64,000 bases of DNA from NCBI GenBank assembly GCA_037143795.1, contig JBAWXZ010000009.1, forward strand, positions 79,540 through 143,539, read 5' to 3'. This DNA is from Firm-13 sp037143795. Lineage in GTDB: Bacteria; Bacillota; Clostridia; Saccharofermentanales; Saccharofermentanaceae. The translations under genes were made by a program, and so were the position numbers. The notes beneath the pieces are model-generated. The model saw nothing but the letters and a program-made list of their open reading frames with translations, made no database searches and was not told where the DNA came from. Shown piece by piece: positions 44,706 to 53,482 of this stretch; within the stretch, counting starts at the first letter, position 1, and the number at the start of each line of letters is the position of its first letter.

Positions 44706-45333
44706 AATATGCATCGCAGTTGAATCGGGCAAAGGAAAAAGAGTGAAGGAACTGGTCAATCAGGCTGTGGAAGAGGGAATGCCGGTCAAGACGATCCTCG
44801 ATGACGGCCTCATCCGTGCGATGGGTATTGTAGGCGAGAAGTTCCGCTTAAATGAGATATATGTTCCGGAAATGCTGGTCGCAGCGCGTGCAATGTCGAT
44901 GGGACTTACTATTCTCGAGCCGCTCCTGACGGCAACCGGCGTAAAGCCAATCGGCAAAGTCGTAATCGGAACGGTACGAGGCGACCTGCACGATATCGGC
45001 AAGAACCTCGTGGCAATGATGATGAAGGGCATGGGCGCGACCGTATATGACCTCGGCGTAGACGTGCAGGACCACACTTTTGTGGAAAAAGCAGAGGAAA
45101 CCGGAGCAGACATCGTATGCCTTTCGGCCCTTCTTACAACGACAATGCCGGCAATCGGCGATGTCATCAGGGACTTTGAAAAATCCGGCGTGAGAAGCAA
45201 ATACTACATCATGGTCGGAGGCGCCCCGGTCAGCCAGACCTTTGCCGACCAGATCGGAGCCAACGCCTATTCGGCCAACGCAAGCGAGGCGGCAGACGTC
45301 GCCAAGGCGTATCTGCAGTCATTGGCGGGATAA
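44692..45333 (+). CDS. Corrinoid (B12-binding) methyltransferase partner protein, copy 3
   Basis: 213 residues with the same four-helix cap and B12 domain as copies 1 and 2 (GDLHDIGKN, His100). It starts inside the GH95 gene, with GGCGGAG as ribosome binding site, and is therefore translationally coupled to a glycosidase. The block 44983-45257 is identical to copy 2 over 275 bases; the ends differ (LQSLAG instead of LLTLAR). Last gene of module 3, only 22 bases from the convergent flavoprotein gene. Confidence 0.93.
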   Translation: MDLNEICIAVESGKGKRVKELVNQAVEEGMPVKTILDDGLIRAMGIVGEKFRLNEIYVPEMLVAARAMSMGLTILEPLLTATGVKPIGKVVIGTVRGDLHDIGKNLVAMMMKGMGATVYDLGVDVQDHTFVEKAEETGADIVCLSALLTTTMPAIGDVIRDFEKSGVRSKYYIMVGGAPVSQTFADQIGANAYSANASEAADVAKAYLQSLAG

Positions 45334-45355
45334 GGCTGGACTGTGCGGAGAGTAA

Positions 45356-45925
45356 TCATAATGAAAGCAATTTATCGGCAAACTGCTTGGCTCCGTTGAC
45401 TGCTTCTTTCGTTTGAAAGGAAGCAATATCATCCGTGTCGCGTACGGAATATATTCCGGCATAATCAAGATTTGAGTGCTCACAAAGGCGCCTGATACCT
45501 GTATCAAATGGTTCGGCGCCATACTCTGCATCATACCCGTGGGTGGCAATTACTGCTATTTTTAATCCTGGCCATAAAGAACCTGTCCCATTTCCGTAGA
45601 ACTTATTCATCCCGTAGAAACGGTCGAGCATTGCCTTCATTTCAGCCGGGCAATACCATGTGTAGATGGGAGTTGCCAGAACCATAAGGTCAGATGATAT
45701 AATCTGTTTCGTTATCATCTGCATATCATCCGGCTGAACACAGCCGTATTCTCCTGTGACCTGCTGGCAGGCATAGCATCCTTTGCACGGCGCAATATGT
45801 TTGTCAGCTAAAGTGATATACACTACCTCTGCGCCGTTCTTTTCGAGTTGGGATATAAACGGCTTGCATAATTCTGCCGTATTGCCGGCAAGACGGGGAC
45901 TTCCCATAAGAATAACAATTTTCAT
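45356..45925 (-). CDS. Iron-sulfur flavoprotein / NADPH-dependent FMN reductase family
   Basis: 189 residues. Flavodoxin-like fold with the FMN phosphate loop MGSPRLAGNTAEL at the N-terminus and a compact cysteine motif CKGCYACQQ...YGC (C-x2-C-x2-C-x8-C), like that of Isf iron-sulfur flavoproteins, followed by PIYTWYCPAEMKAMLDR. The ATG at 45925 is chosen because AAAGGA precedes it and the protein then starts at the usual beta strand. Could donate low-potential electrons, for example for corrinoid reactivation, but nothing beyond proximity to the corrinoid gene supports that. Confidence 0.82.
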   Translation of the reverse strand: MKIVILMGSPRLAGNTAELCKPFISQLEKNGAEVVYITLADKHIAPCKGCYACQQVTGEYGCVQPDDMQMITKQIISSDLMVLATPIYTWYCPAEMKAMLDRFYGMNKFYGNGTGSLWPGLKIAVIATHGYDAEYGAEPFDTGIRRLCEHSNLDYAGIYSVRDTDDIASFQTKEAVNGAKQFADKLLSL

Positions 45926-46007
45926 ATATTTCCTTTCTTCAACTCCATTCATTACCTGAAAACACATAATAGAAGGATATCACCTTTTGTATCATATTTT
46001 CAATAAT

Positions 46008-46048
46008 AAAAGCACTTCCATCCGTTTTGCACGGGTAGAAGTGCTTTT
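46008..46048 (-). terminator. Terminator of the esterase-like gene
   Basis: Perfect 11-bp stem AAAAGCACTTC / GAAGTGCTTTT with extra pairing in the loop (CCGT/ACGG). On the minus strand it is followed by TTTTATTATT. It lies 68 bases beyond the stop codon at 46116. Confidence 0.8.
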
Positions 46049-46115
46049 CATTCATTATGTAAATTGATGATGTGAAATTCTGTTTCATTTCTGTTGCCTG
46101 CTGCAGGGATGGTTG

Positions 46116-47198
46116 TTATTTCAGTACTGAATCCAAAAAAGCAATTGCCTTAGCGACATTTTCTGTTGTTGTGAACGCAGCATCGCCGTGTCCGGCTCCT
46201 TCAAGTGATTCATATGTAACTTTATCAGCACCGAGTACTGCAGTCAGTTTGGCTGCAAAATCGATTGATTGCTGTGTAGGTATTAATATATCCGCTGTGC
46301 CGTGCTGAATAAAGAAAGCAGGGTCGTCTTTTGTGATATATGTTTCGGGGTTACATGCGGCAACCAGGTCAGGAACGGAAGTGATGAGTGCTCCGAGGTA
46401 AGCGGATTCCGGTGAATCCGCCGTGTTGTGAACCTGGCCGGCAATACCGCTGGCTGTGAACTGATCATCCATGGTTGTAAAATTGATTGGACCAAACCAA
46501 TCGATGCATGCCTGTACAGCGTCTGACTGTCCGGCATTTCCGAGCGTATCATCCTGCAGGGCCGTTACGCCGCCGGATGTTGCAGCAAGAGCAGCTAGGT
46601 TTCCGCCTGCAGAGCCGCCCCATGTTGCCATCTTGTCCGTATCAAGATTGTATGTATCTGCATTTGCACGAAGGAAACGGATGGCTGCCTTCACATCATT
46701 GATCGCCGCCGGAAAGATTGCTTCACCGCTCAGGCGATAGTTGATGGAAACAACAGCATATCCGGATTTAAGTGCCTGTGTCAGGTATGCCAGCTCGCCG
46801 GTTTTGTCACCGCTCATAAAAGCGCCGCCATGTATGGCGATGATTACCGGAAAGGGACCTGTTCCGTCATTGGGAAGATAGATATCCATTTTCTCTGCGT
46901 CAGACACTGATGCATAGGCAACATCAAGCCATTTCTGTGTTATGGATGAGGTGTCAACAGAAGCACCGCCCATCATACTACCCTTTCCGCCTTTTCCTGG
47001 CATTGCTGCGGCAGCTGTCGTTTCAGCGGCTGCGGCAGTGGTTTCAGAAGCTGCTGCAACTGTGGAAGCGATGGTTGTGCCAGCAGCAATAGTAGTTGAA
47101 GATGTTGTTGTTGCCGTAGCTGCGGAACTGCAGGCAGGCAGGGAAGCAGCAACAATACCGAGTAGGACCAATACCGATATGAGTTTTTTGGTTTGCAT
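46116..47198 (-). CDS. Alpha/beta-hydrolase lipoprotein (HSL/esterase type)
   Basis: 360 residues. Lipobox SLPAC (Cys23), Thr/Ala-rich linker to about residue 70, then an alpha/beta hydrolase with oxyanion motif HGGAF, nucleophile elbow WGGSAGGN, Asp in HGTADILIP and His in GAGHGD, the triad of the hormone-sensitive-lipase group. Start: GGAGG sits immediately before an ATG at 47207 (spacing 1) but 10 bases before the ATG at 47198, so the latter is chosen. Surface-attached carboxylesterase is likely, perhaps removing acyl groups from glycans. Probably controlled by the OmpR-type system encoded upstream, see the repeats at 47275-47302. Confidence 0.85.
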   Translation of the reverse strand: MQTKKLISVLVLLGIVAASLPACSSAATATTTSSTTIAAGTTIASTVAAASETTAAAAETTAAAAMPGKGGKGSMMGGASVDTSSITQKWLDVAYASVSDAEKMDIYLPNDGTGPFPVIIAIHGGAFMSGDKTGELAYLTQALKSGYAVVSINYRLSGEAIFPAAINDVKAAIRFLRANADTYNLDTDKMATWGGSAGGNLAALAATSGGVTALQDDTLGNAGQSDAVQACIDWFGPINFTTMDDQFTASGIAGQVHNTADSPESAYLGALITSVPDLVAACNPETYITKDDPAFFIQHGTADILIPTQQSIDFAAKLTAVLGADKVTYESLEGAGHGDAAFTTTENVAKAIAFLDSVLK

Positions 47199-47247
47199 AA
47201 TCTTCATTCCTCCGGAATAAATTTGGGTGAAAAATTTGTATATTTCT

Positions 47248-47302
47248 ATTGTAGATCCGGAGGTTGAATCTACACTGAGAACGTGCTGAGAGTTTGCTGA
47301 GA
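47248..47302 (-). promoter_or_regulatory. Promoter with three 11-bp-spaced direct repeats (response-regulator site)
   Basis: On the minus strand TCTCAG occurs three times with exact 11-base period (+ strand 47275, 47286, 47297), a spacing typical of OmpR/PhoB-type binding. A TACAAT -10 hexamer lies at 47253-47248, and the repeat nearest the gene falls on the -35 region, where no good -35 hexamer exists. This is the layout of an activator-dependent promoter for the esterase-like gene. Confidence 0.65.
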
Positions 47303-47353
47303 GTGATAATAGTGCCGAAGATGTGTGAAAAGATTCTGCGGCCTCATTCTGTC

Positions 47354-48880
47354 TTATTCACTGCGGGGTTGGACGGCAGGTAAGAGAATGGTTACTTTCG
47401 TTCCCTTTCCAACTTCACTCTCAACCGTAATTGTGCCGCTGTGCTGTTCAACGATGTCTTTGACTATTGCCAGACCCAGACCTGCGCCGCCTGCCATACG
47501 GGCACGATGCGAATCCGCCCGGTAAAACCGGTCAAAAATATGCGGAAGACTATTTTTCGGGATACCATATCCGTCATCCTGTACGCTTAGCTCCAGATAT
47601 TGTTTGGACTCTATCACTAAAGTATCAAGGGAAACGGAAATTCGTCCCAGTGCAGAAGTATGCTGAAAAGCATTCTGCAGCAGGTTCCAGATAACCTGCT
47701 TGAGAAGATCGCGGCTGCCCATTACCGGCAGATCATTTTGGATATGGTACGTAAGTGTCTTTGTTCCGGCCATAATTACTGCGCTGGGATAGATTTCCTC
47801 GAGGATACCTGAGAGTGATTCCGGTTCCATGGGGATCGGAATCTGGCGGTCGAGGTTTGCGAGGGAAAGCAGATCCTTCACCATACGCTCGAGCCGTTCG
47901 CTTTCAGACATGATGGAATGAAGGGCCAAAGTGAGCTGCGCTTCATCTTTGGCTGCACCCATGCTTACTACTTCGGCAAGTCCATGTATGGCTGTCAGAG
48001 GTGTCCTGAGTTCGTGTGATGCATCGGAAAGGAATTGCTGCATCTGTGCCTTCGTCTGCTGCTCGATTGAAAAGGATAAATTGATGCGGTCAAGCATGGC
48101 GTTGAATGCGTCGGACAATTTGTCCGTCTCCACGGATGATTTGTAGGAGGGAATCCTTGTGTCCAGCTTATCCGCACCAACCTGACTCACTGCTTCGGTT
48201 ATTTTGCTAAGAGGCCTCAGTGTTTTTTGCAGCAGAAAGACAATAGCAGCCATACCAACGGTAAGAGCAGCCAGGGACACAAGTACAAAGTTGATCAGTT
48301 GACGATTGAGTACGTTATTTATAGTTGTCAGCGGTGTACTCAGCTGGATTAATCCGGTACTTTGCGCGGGATTTCCGATTTTGAACAACTGGACCAGGAA
48401 TGGCTGTCCGTCACTGTTTTTCATAACAGTATAGGTGTCAATTATTCCGGGAGAGGAATTCTGGGAAATGTATTTTTCAGGTGTAAGATGCGGAATTAGA
48501 ACAGTTTGCTGCAGCAGGTCATGCTCTTCTGCAAGCAGATTATCACCGAAGGCGTCCCTGGAGGCAGAATCCGATTCAGCGACGATCTGTCCGGAGGAAT
48601 CTATGACAGTTACCGAAACACTGGTGTCAATCATTGTGCTGATGAAGCCGGCAGAGGCTTCTTTCAACTGTTCCTGTGACTGGATCTTTACAATATCTTC
48701 GACGAGGACATTGTGGAAACGCGACAGAAGCAGCTGGCCGGCGGAATTGAAAAGTGAGGTCTTCAGCAAATAATACTGGGAAATGCTCATAGCGATAAGC
48801 AAGACCAGGAGAATGCACATGACACGGGAAAGCATCTGCCAGAGCAGGCTTCGGAAAAAGGACGGCATTTCCCTCTTCAT
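47354..48880 (-). CDS. Two-component sensor histidine kinase (HAMP-HisKA-HATPase)
   Basis: 508 residues. TM1 about 14-36, extracytoplasmic domain about 40-195, TM2 about 197-217, HAMP about 218-270, phospho-acceptor His289 (FLSDASHELRTPLTAIHG), HATPase with IWNLLQNAFQH, DDGYGIP and GAGLGLAIVKDIV. Start codon overlaps the response regulator stop (ATGA). A typical envelope-sensing kinase, unrelated to the YesM kinases of the sugar modules. Its only clear candidate target in the window is the esterase-like gene downstream. Confidence 0.92.
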   Translation of the reverse strand: MKREMPSFFRSLLWQMLSRVMCILLVLLIAMSISQYYLLKTSLFNSAGQLLLSRFHNVLVEDIVKIQSQEQLKEASAGFISTMIDTSVSVTVIDSSGQIVAESDSASRDAFGDNLLAEEHDLLQQTVLIPHLTPEKYISQNSSPGIIDTYTVMKNSDGQPFLVQLFKIGNPAQSTGLIQLSTPLTTINNVLNRQLINFVLVSLAALTVGMAAIVFLLQKTLRPLSKITEAVSQVGADKLDTRIPSYKSSVETDKLSDAFNAMLDRINLSFSIEQQTKAQMQQFLSDASHELRTPLTAIHGLAEVVSMGAAKDEAQLTLALHSIMSESERLERMVKDLLSLANLDRQIPIPMEPESLSGILEEIYPSAVIMAGTKTLTYHIQNDLPVMGSRDLLKQVIWNLLQNAFQHTSALGRISVSLDTLVIESKQYLELSVQDDGYGIPKNSLPHIFDRFYRADSHRARMAGGAGLGLAIVKDIVEQHSGTITVESEVGKGTKVTILLPAVQPRSE

Positions 48881-49554
48881 TTGATCACCGCCTTGTATCC
48901 GAGCCCGCGAACGGTATGGATTATTTGATGGCCGTTCTCTCCGAGTTTATTGCGCAGATAGCGGACATACACCTCGACAATATTGTCTTCTCCGTAAAAG
49001 TCATATCCCCATACCTGATCCAAAATCATTTTTTTACTGAGCACTATACCCGGGTTTGTCAGGAAATATTTAAGCAGCCTGTATTCCGTGAGGGAAAGGG
49101 AAAGAAGCTGCTCGCGAAAAGTAATTTCGTGGGCAAGGTCATCGATACGAAAAGGTCCTGCCAGAAACTTATCCGACTGACCGGGACGGCTGCGCAAGCG
49201 TGCCTGTATCCGTGCAAGAAGCTCCTTAAAGCTGAACGGCTTAACCATATAATCGTCGGCGCCGATGTTAAGTCCCGTGACGCGGTCATCAACATCATCT
49301 TTGGCAGTCAGCATAATCACCGGGGCATTGGATATTTTTCTGATTTCACGGCATACTTCAAAGCCACTCATGACAGGCAGCATGACATCGAGAACAACAA
49401 GCCCGGGAGATTCGTCATGGACAAGACGAAGTGCGGCAGCACCATCAGCCGCTGTGATCACTTCATAGCCTGCTGAAGTAAGCCCCAATTTCAGGAATTG
49501 AACGATATTCTCTTCATCGTCAACAATCAGAATTTTAACTGATTCATCCGCCAT
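48877..49554 (-). CDS. OmpR/PhoB-family response regulator
   Basis: 225 residues. Receiver domain with Asp56 (VVLDVMLP), Thr-Ala-Lys switch (MLTAKDD) and Lys in MVKPF; C-terminal winged helix with SLTEYRLLKYFLTNPG, VWGYDF and VRYLRNKLGENG..IHTVRGLGYK. Start at 49554 has GGAG 6 bases upstream; the ATG at 49578 lacks one. Members bind direct repeats with 10-11 base period, as found at 47275-47302. Confidence 0.93.
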   Translation of the reverse strand: MADESVKILIVDDEENIVQFLKLGLTSAGYEVITAADGAAALRLVHDESPGLVVLDVMLPVMSGFEVCREIRKISNAPVIMLTAKDDVDDRVTGLNIGADDYMVKPFSFKELLARIQARLRSRPGQSDKFLAGPFRIDDLAHEITFREQLLSLSLTEYRLLKYFLTNPGIVLSKKMILDQVWGYDFYGEDNIVEVYVRYLRNKLGENGHQIIHTVRGLGYKAVIK

Positions 49555-49762
49555 GTTTTCTCCGATCTGACATTTCAAACTTTCTTTTGGATCAATTTTA
49601 ACAGATGATGCAATTATACACTGCCGGACGCAGAAACAAACGGAGTTTTGATGACTCTGAAAAAATCGATGAACACTGCAAATATCGTATCATGATAGGA
49701 TGTGCCCCGTCAGGCGGACATTCGCGGATCCGATCGTTACAAACGATTCTTCATTCCATTTC

Positions 49763-49791
49763 TTTACATCGCCGAGCCTGTAAATTATAAT
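49763..49791 (+). promoter_or_regulatory. Sigma-A-type promoter for the module 4 two-component genes
   Basis: TTTACA, a 17-base spacer, and a perfect TATAAT, 48 bases before the kinase start codon. It lies in a 285-base divergent gap that shows no other gene; the remainder is AT-rich with a GC-rich patch near 49705-49735. Confidence 0.75.
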
Positions 49792-49839
49792 AATAAATGC
49801 AAATTCAAAATTTATGCTTTCTATTCTTGGGTGACAAAT

Positions 49840-51606
49840 ATGTTTAACCGTTTCAGGAAATATGTTGCTTCCAGTGTGGGTAGAAAGTTTACTGTTAGTC
49901 TGGCTCTGTTTATGATAGTGCCTCTTCTTTTGGTGTTCGCTTTTATTAACCAGAATGTTAAGAATTATTCCTATAATCAGGCGTGCCTTCTCAATTTGGA
50001 GATTCTCAAACAAAGTAAGACGAGCATTACCTCATATACGAATGATATGGAGTTTGTTTCAACGACCATTCTCGGCGATGAAGCTGTGCAGAATCTGGTG
50101 AAGCTGTATGATGACCAGACAGCCACCGAGACTGAGAAAAGGAAAATAACAGTTGGATTTACTATCCAGTCCCTGATGCAGTCCCGACCCTATATCAAGA
50201 CGGTTTCGCTGTTTCGCGATCAGAAGATTTTCGTGCAGTTCGGTGATTTGGTTATCCAGGAAAATACGGAGTATCTGGAAGCGGCCAAAGCGAGAAAAGG
50301 CAGGGTCCTTTGGACTCCGGCCTATAAATATGACAATCCGACCCGCGCTTATAATAAAGATAAATATGTCGTATCCCTGATACGTGTTGTCAATGATCTT
50401 TACTCGATGAACGAAATCGCCATGGAAAGGATTACCAGTGATGAGAGTCAGGTATGCGGGCTTTATAAAGGCTTGGCATCCCCTGACAGCAACATGTTCA
50501 TTATAAATACGGCAGGTAATGTTATATCCAGCATGGACAAGAGCCAGCTGGGGAAAAGTATTGCAGCAGATCAATATTTCAGTCGTTTACAGAAGGCTCA
50601 ATCCGGATTTTTTGAGCAGACAGGCAAAGTATATACATTTTATAAGATCAGCAATCCGGAATGGACAGTTGTCATGGTCGATCCGGCGAAGAATTTTTAT
50701 GCAGGATCTTTTGATATGAACATTATTATTTATATCTGTTTATTGCTGACTGTTCTCTTTGGGATCTTTTTCAAATTTATACAGGACAGAAACATTATCC
50801 GTCCTGTAAAAGAGTTGGCTGTAGAAGCCCGTCATTTCAAGGACGGCGATTATAATGTCAGTTTACACACTAAAAGCCAGGATGAAATCGGACAGCTTAA
50901 TGAATCGTTTATCGATATGGGACAGAATATCAAGCGGCTCATCGAGCAGGAATACATAAGCAAGATCCGTCAGCGTGAAATAGAACTTGCCTATATGCAG
51001 TCGCAAATTAATCCGCACTTCCTGTACAACACCCTTGACTCTATAAGGTGGATGGCTGTAATTAAAAAACAGCCGCAGATCTCCGAGCAGATTGAGGCTC
51101 TGTCAGACCTGTTCCGCCATGCCCTGAACAGCGGAAGAGCGATGACTACGATCCGGGAAGAAATTGAGCATGTGAGAAATTATATGAAAATCCAGAAGAA
51201 TCGCTTCAAAGACCGGCTGGACTATGATATTTCTGTCGATGAAAGCCTGCTCGAAGTCAAAGTACTTAATCTGGTATTGCAGCCCCTTGTTGAAAATGCC
51301 ATCGTACATGGACTTGAGGAAAAAAAGGGCGGCGGAAAAGTATCCATTCAAGTAAAAAAGGAAGACGGTAATATTATCTATATCGTGGCCGATAACGGTG
51401 CGGGGACAGATCAGGCCGAAATCATACGCAAACTTGGCATGCCGGATGAGTCTCATAATGTATTCTCCCTTAAAAATATCGACGAAAGAATAAAATATAA
51501 ATACGGGGAGAGTTACGGTCTGGATTTTCATAGCGTGAAGGGAGAAGGCACGCTCGTTACTGTAACCATACCATCCGGGGAGGGCATGATAAATGAAGCA
51601 ACTTAA
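49840..51606 (+). CDS. YesM-type sensor histidine kinase, module 4
   Basis: 588 residues. TM1 about 18-38, Cache-like extracytoplasmic domain, TM2 about 293-313, HAMP, phospho-acceptor His393 (QSQINPHFLYNTLDS), HATPase with QPLVENAIVHG, ADNGAGTD. The ATG at 49840 is chosen because the reading frame upstream overlaps the promoter at 49763; the ribosome binding site is weak (TGGGTGA). The last 14 bases overlap the response regulator gene. Confidence 0.9.
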   Translation: MFNRFRKYVASSVGRKFTVSLALFMIVPLLLVFAFINQNVKNYSYNQACLLNLEILKQSKTSITSYTNDMEFVSTTILGDEAVQNLVKLYDDQTATETEKRKITVGFTIQSLMQSRPYIKTVSLFRDQKIFVQFGDLVIQENTEYLEAAKARKGRVLWTPAYKYDNPTRAYNKDKYVVSLIRVVNDLYSMNEIAMERITSDESQVCGLYKGLASPDSNMFIINTAGNVISSMDKSQLGKSIAADQYFSRLQKAQSGFFEQTGKVYTFYKISNPEWTVVMVDPAKNFYAGSFDMNIIIYICLLLTVLFGIFFKFIQDRNIIRPVKELAVEARHFKDGDYNVSLHTKSQDEIGQLNESFIDMGQNIKRLIEQEYISKIRQREIELAYMQSQINPHFLYNTLDSIRWMAVIKKQPQISEQIEALSDLFRHALNSGRAMTTIREEIEHVRNYMKIQKNRFKDRLDYDISVDESLLEVKVLNLVLQPLVENAIVHGLEEKKGGGKVSIQVKKEDGNIIYIVADNGAGTDQAEIIRKLGMPDESHNVFSLKNIDERIKYKYGESYGLDFHSVKGEGTLVTVTIPSGEGMINEAT

Positions 51607-52450
51607 TTTGCTTATCGTTGATGATGAACAAAATATTCGTATGGGCCTCAAAGAGGGCGTAGACTGGCAATCTGCCGGGATAAAACATGTATATGCCGCA
51701 GAAGACGGCAGTGAGGCATTGGCGCTTTGTGAAAAGAAACAAATTGATATCGTCATTTCCGACATAAAAATGTCCGGTATTGACGGCATGGAACTGGGCG
51801 CACGATTAGCTGTCCTGTATCCCAACATAAAAATCATCCTGTTGAGCGGTTACTCGGATTTTGAATATGCGAGGCGTGCGATCAAGTTTGGTGCCGTGGA
51901 ATATATGCTCAAACCAGTTAAAATTCCGGAAATCCTGGGTTGTGTGAAAAAGATGGTTGAGCAGGTCAACCTCGCCATCCGTGTAAGGGAAGAACAGGAA
52001 AAGGAGCTGCGGACTAACGAAATAAGGGGCCTTTTGGATTCTCAGGGACAGGAAGAGAAGGAGATGAAGAGCTATGAAGGCCTGCTTAAGCATGAACGCA
52101 TTTTTGGGAAAGACAATCATGAAACATTTAAAACCTATTCACCCATGATTTTGTTATCTTTGAATTATATTTATACAAATTCCCACCAAAATATTACCGT
52201 AGATGATGTGGCAACTTTTCTCAAAAAATCCAACAACTATTTCAGCTCCCAGTTCAAGAAAGAAATGGGTCTGTCCTTCGTGGAATACTTAAATCGACTG
52301 CGCATCGAAGAGGCTAAAGTTCTTCTTGTACAGACAACCATGATGACCTATGAAATCGCAGAACGCGTAGGGTTCAATGATTACAAATATTTTTCTGTGG
52401 TCTTCAGGAACACAACAGGAAAAAGCCCGTCACAATATCGCAGGGAATAA
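51593..52450 (+). CDS. YesN-type response regulator, AraC output, module 4
   Basis: 285 residues. Receiver with Asp57 (VISDIKMS) and Lys in MLKPV; AraC helix-turn-helix pair in the last 105 residues (ITVDDVATFLKKSNNYFSSQF, YEIAERVGFNDYKYFSVVFR). Translationally coupled to the kinase gene with GGGGAGGG as ribosome binding site. Probably activates the importer operon starting at 52571. Confidence 0.9.
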   Translation: MKQLNLLIVDDEQNIRMGLKEGVDWQSAGIKHVYAAEDGSEALALCEKKQIDIVISDIKMSGIDGMELGARLAVLYPNIKIILLSGYSDFEYARRAIKFGAVEYMLKPVKIPEILGCVKKMVEQVNLAIRVREEQEKELRTNEIRGLLDSQGQEEKEMKSYEGLLKHERIFGKDNHETFKTYSPMILLSLNYIYTNSHQNITVDDVATFLKKSNNYFSSQFKKEMGLSFVEYLNRLRIEEAKVLLVQTTMMTYEIAERVGFNDYKYFSVVFRNTTGKSPSQYRRE

Positions 52451-52570
52451 TTGCGGCTTCATAAAATCGTAGAATTTTAGATGTTTTCGTTGCTATTTGC
52501 GTTTAGAAATTATCCGGCATTCCCTATACTTACATCAAAACGAATGGAAATTCGTGGGATGGAGGGTTAT

Positions 52571-53482
52571 ATGGAGAAGCATCTGGCAATTAAGCGCAGA
52601 AAAATCAGTTGGAGAAAAGCACTCGTATCATCGCTGTTTTTATTGCCGGCGATAGCATTTATGATTTTTTCGGTCTATATTCCATTTGCATGGAACGGGG
52701 TACTGTCTTTCCAGAAATGGAATGGCTTTTCGGCCCCTAAATGGATCGGGTTTGATAATTACAAGCATCTCCTGACGGATACTGTCGCGCAGCACGGTTT
52801 ATGGAACTCAGTATTCCTGGCTGTATTTTCCACTCTGGGAGCTGTGGTTCTTGGACTTCTGCTGGCTGCCTTTATCTATAAGGTGACAGAACGCGAGGGT
52901 GCCCTTTACCGGCTCATCATTTTTCTTCCTGTTATGCTGCCGACAGCCGTTGTCGGCCTTCTTTTTGCCTTTGTTTTCAACCCTGAAATGGGACTTCTGA
53001 ATAATTTTCTCAGGGTAATCGGCCTTGGCAATTTCACACATGTCTGGCTTGAAGACAAAGCCACCGTCATGTGGTGCATTGTGGCTGTTAATATCTGGAA
53101 AATGTCGGGACTCACGATGATGCTTTCGTTTGCATCGATGAAGATGCTTCCTGAGTCGATATTTGAGTCAAGTAAGCTCGAGGGTGCAACATACAGGGAA
53201 CAATTCCTGAAATTAATACTTCCGCTTATTAAGCCGACCGTGCTGCTTTCGGCAGTATATACCCTTGTAGTCAATTTCAAGAGTTATGATATTGTATTTG
53301 TTTTAACGGGAGGCGGGCCCGGAACCACTTCACAGACAGTTCCCATCAACATGGTCAAAACGGCCTTCAATTTTTCCGAATTCGGGTATGCTGCTTCGAT
53401 GGGAATGATATTTGCGCTGGTTGTAATGCTTGTTGTCGCCATCGTCAACCGGGTGCTTAAAGGAGAGACTTATGAGTACTAG
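52571..53482 (+). CDS. CUT1 (MalF/UgpA-type) sugar ABC permease, module 4
   Basis: 303 residues, six transmembrane helices. ATPase-docking loop FESSKLEGATYREQFLKLILPL and VLTGGGPGTTSQTV. Start chosen at 52571 with GGAGGG 4 bases upstream; ATGs at 52559 and 52544 are alternatives. The gap before it contains TATTTGCGTTTAGA at 52494, a partial match (11 of 14) to the module 1 operators. The last 11 bases overlap the next gene. Confidence 0.88.
   Translation: MEKHLAIKRRKISWRKALVSSLFLLPAIAFMIFSVYIPFAWNGVLSFQKWNGFSAPKWIGFDNYKHLLTDTVAQHGLWNSVFLAVFSTLGAVVLGLLLAAFIYKVTEREGALYRLIIFLPVMLPTAVVGLLFAFVFNPEMGLLNNFLRVIGLGNFTHVWLEDKATVMWCIVAVNIWKMSGLTMMLSFASMKMLPESIFESSKLEGATYREQFLKLILPLIKPTVLLSAVYTLVVNFKSYDIVFVLTGGGPGTTSQTVPINMVKTAFNFSEFGYAASMGMIFALVVMLVVAIVNRVLKGETYEY

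Noticed and set aside
46942..47220. Ala/Val-rich frame on the + strand opposite the esterase lipoprotein
   Set aside because: It is an antisense shadow of the Thr/Ala linker and signal peptide, with no ribosome binding site and biased composition.
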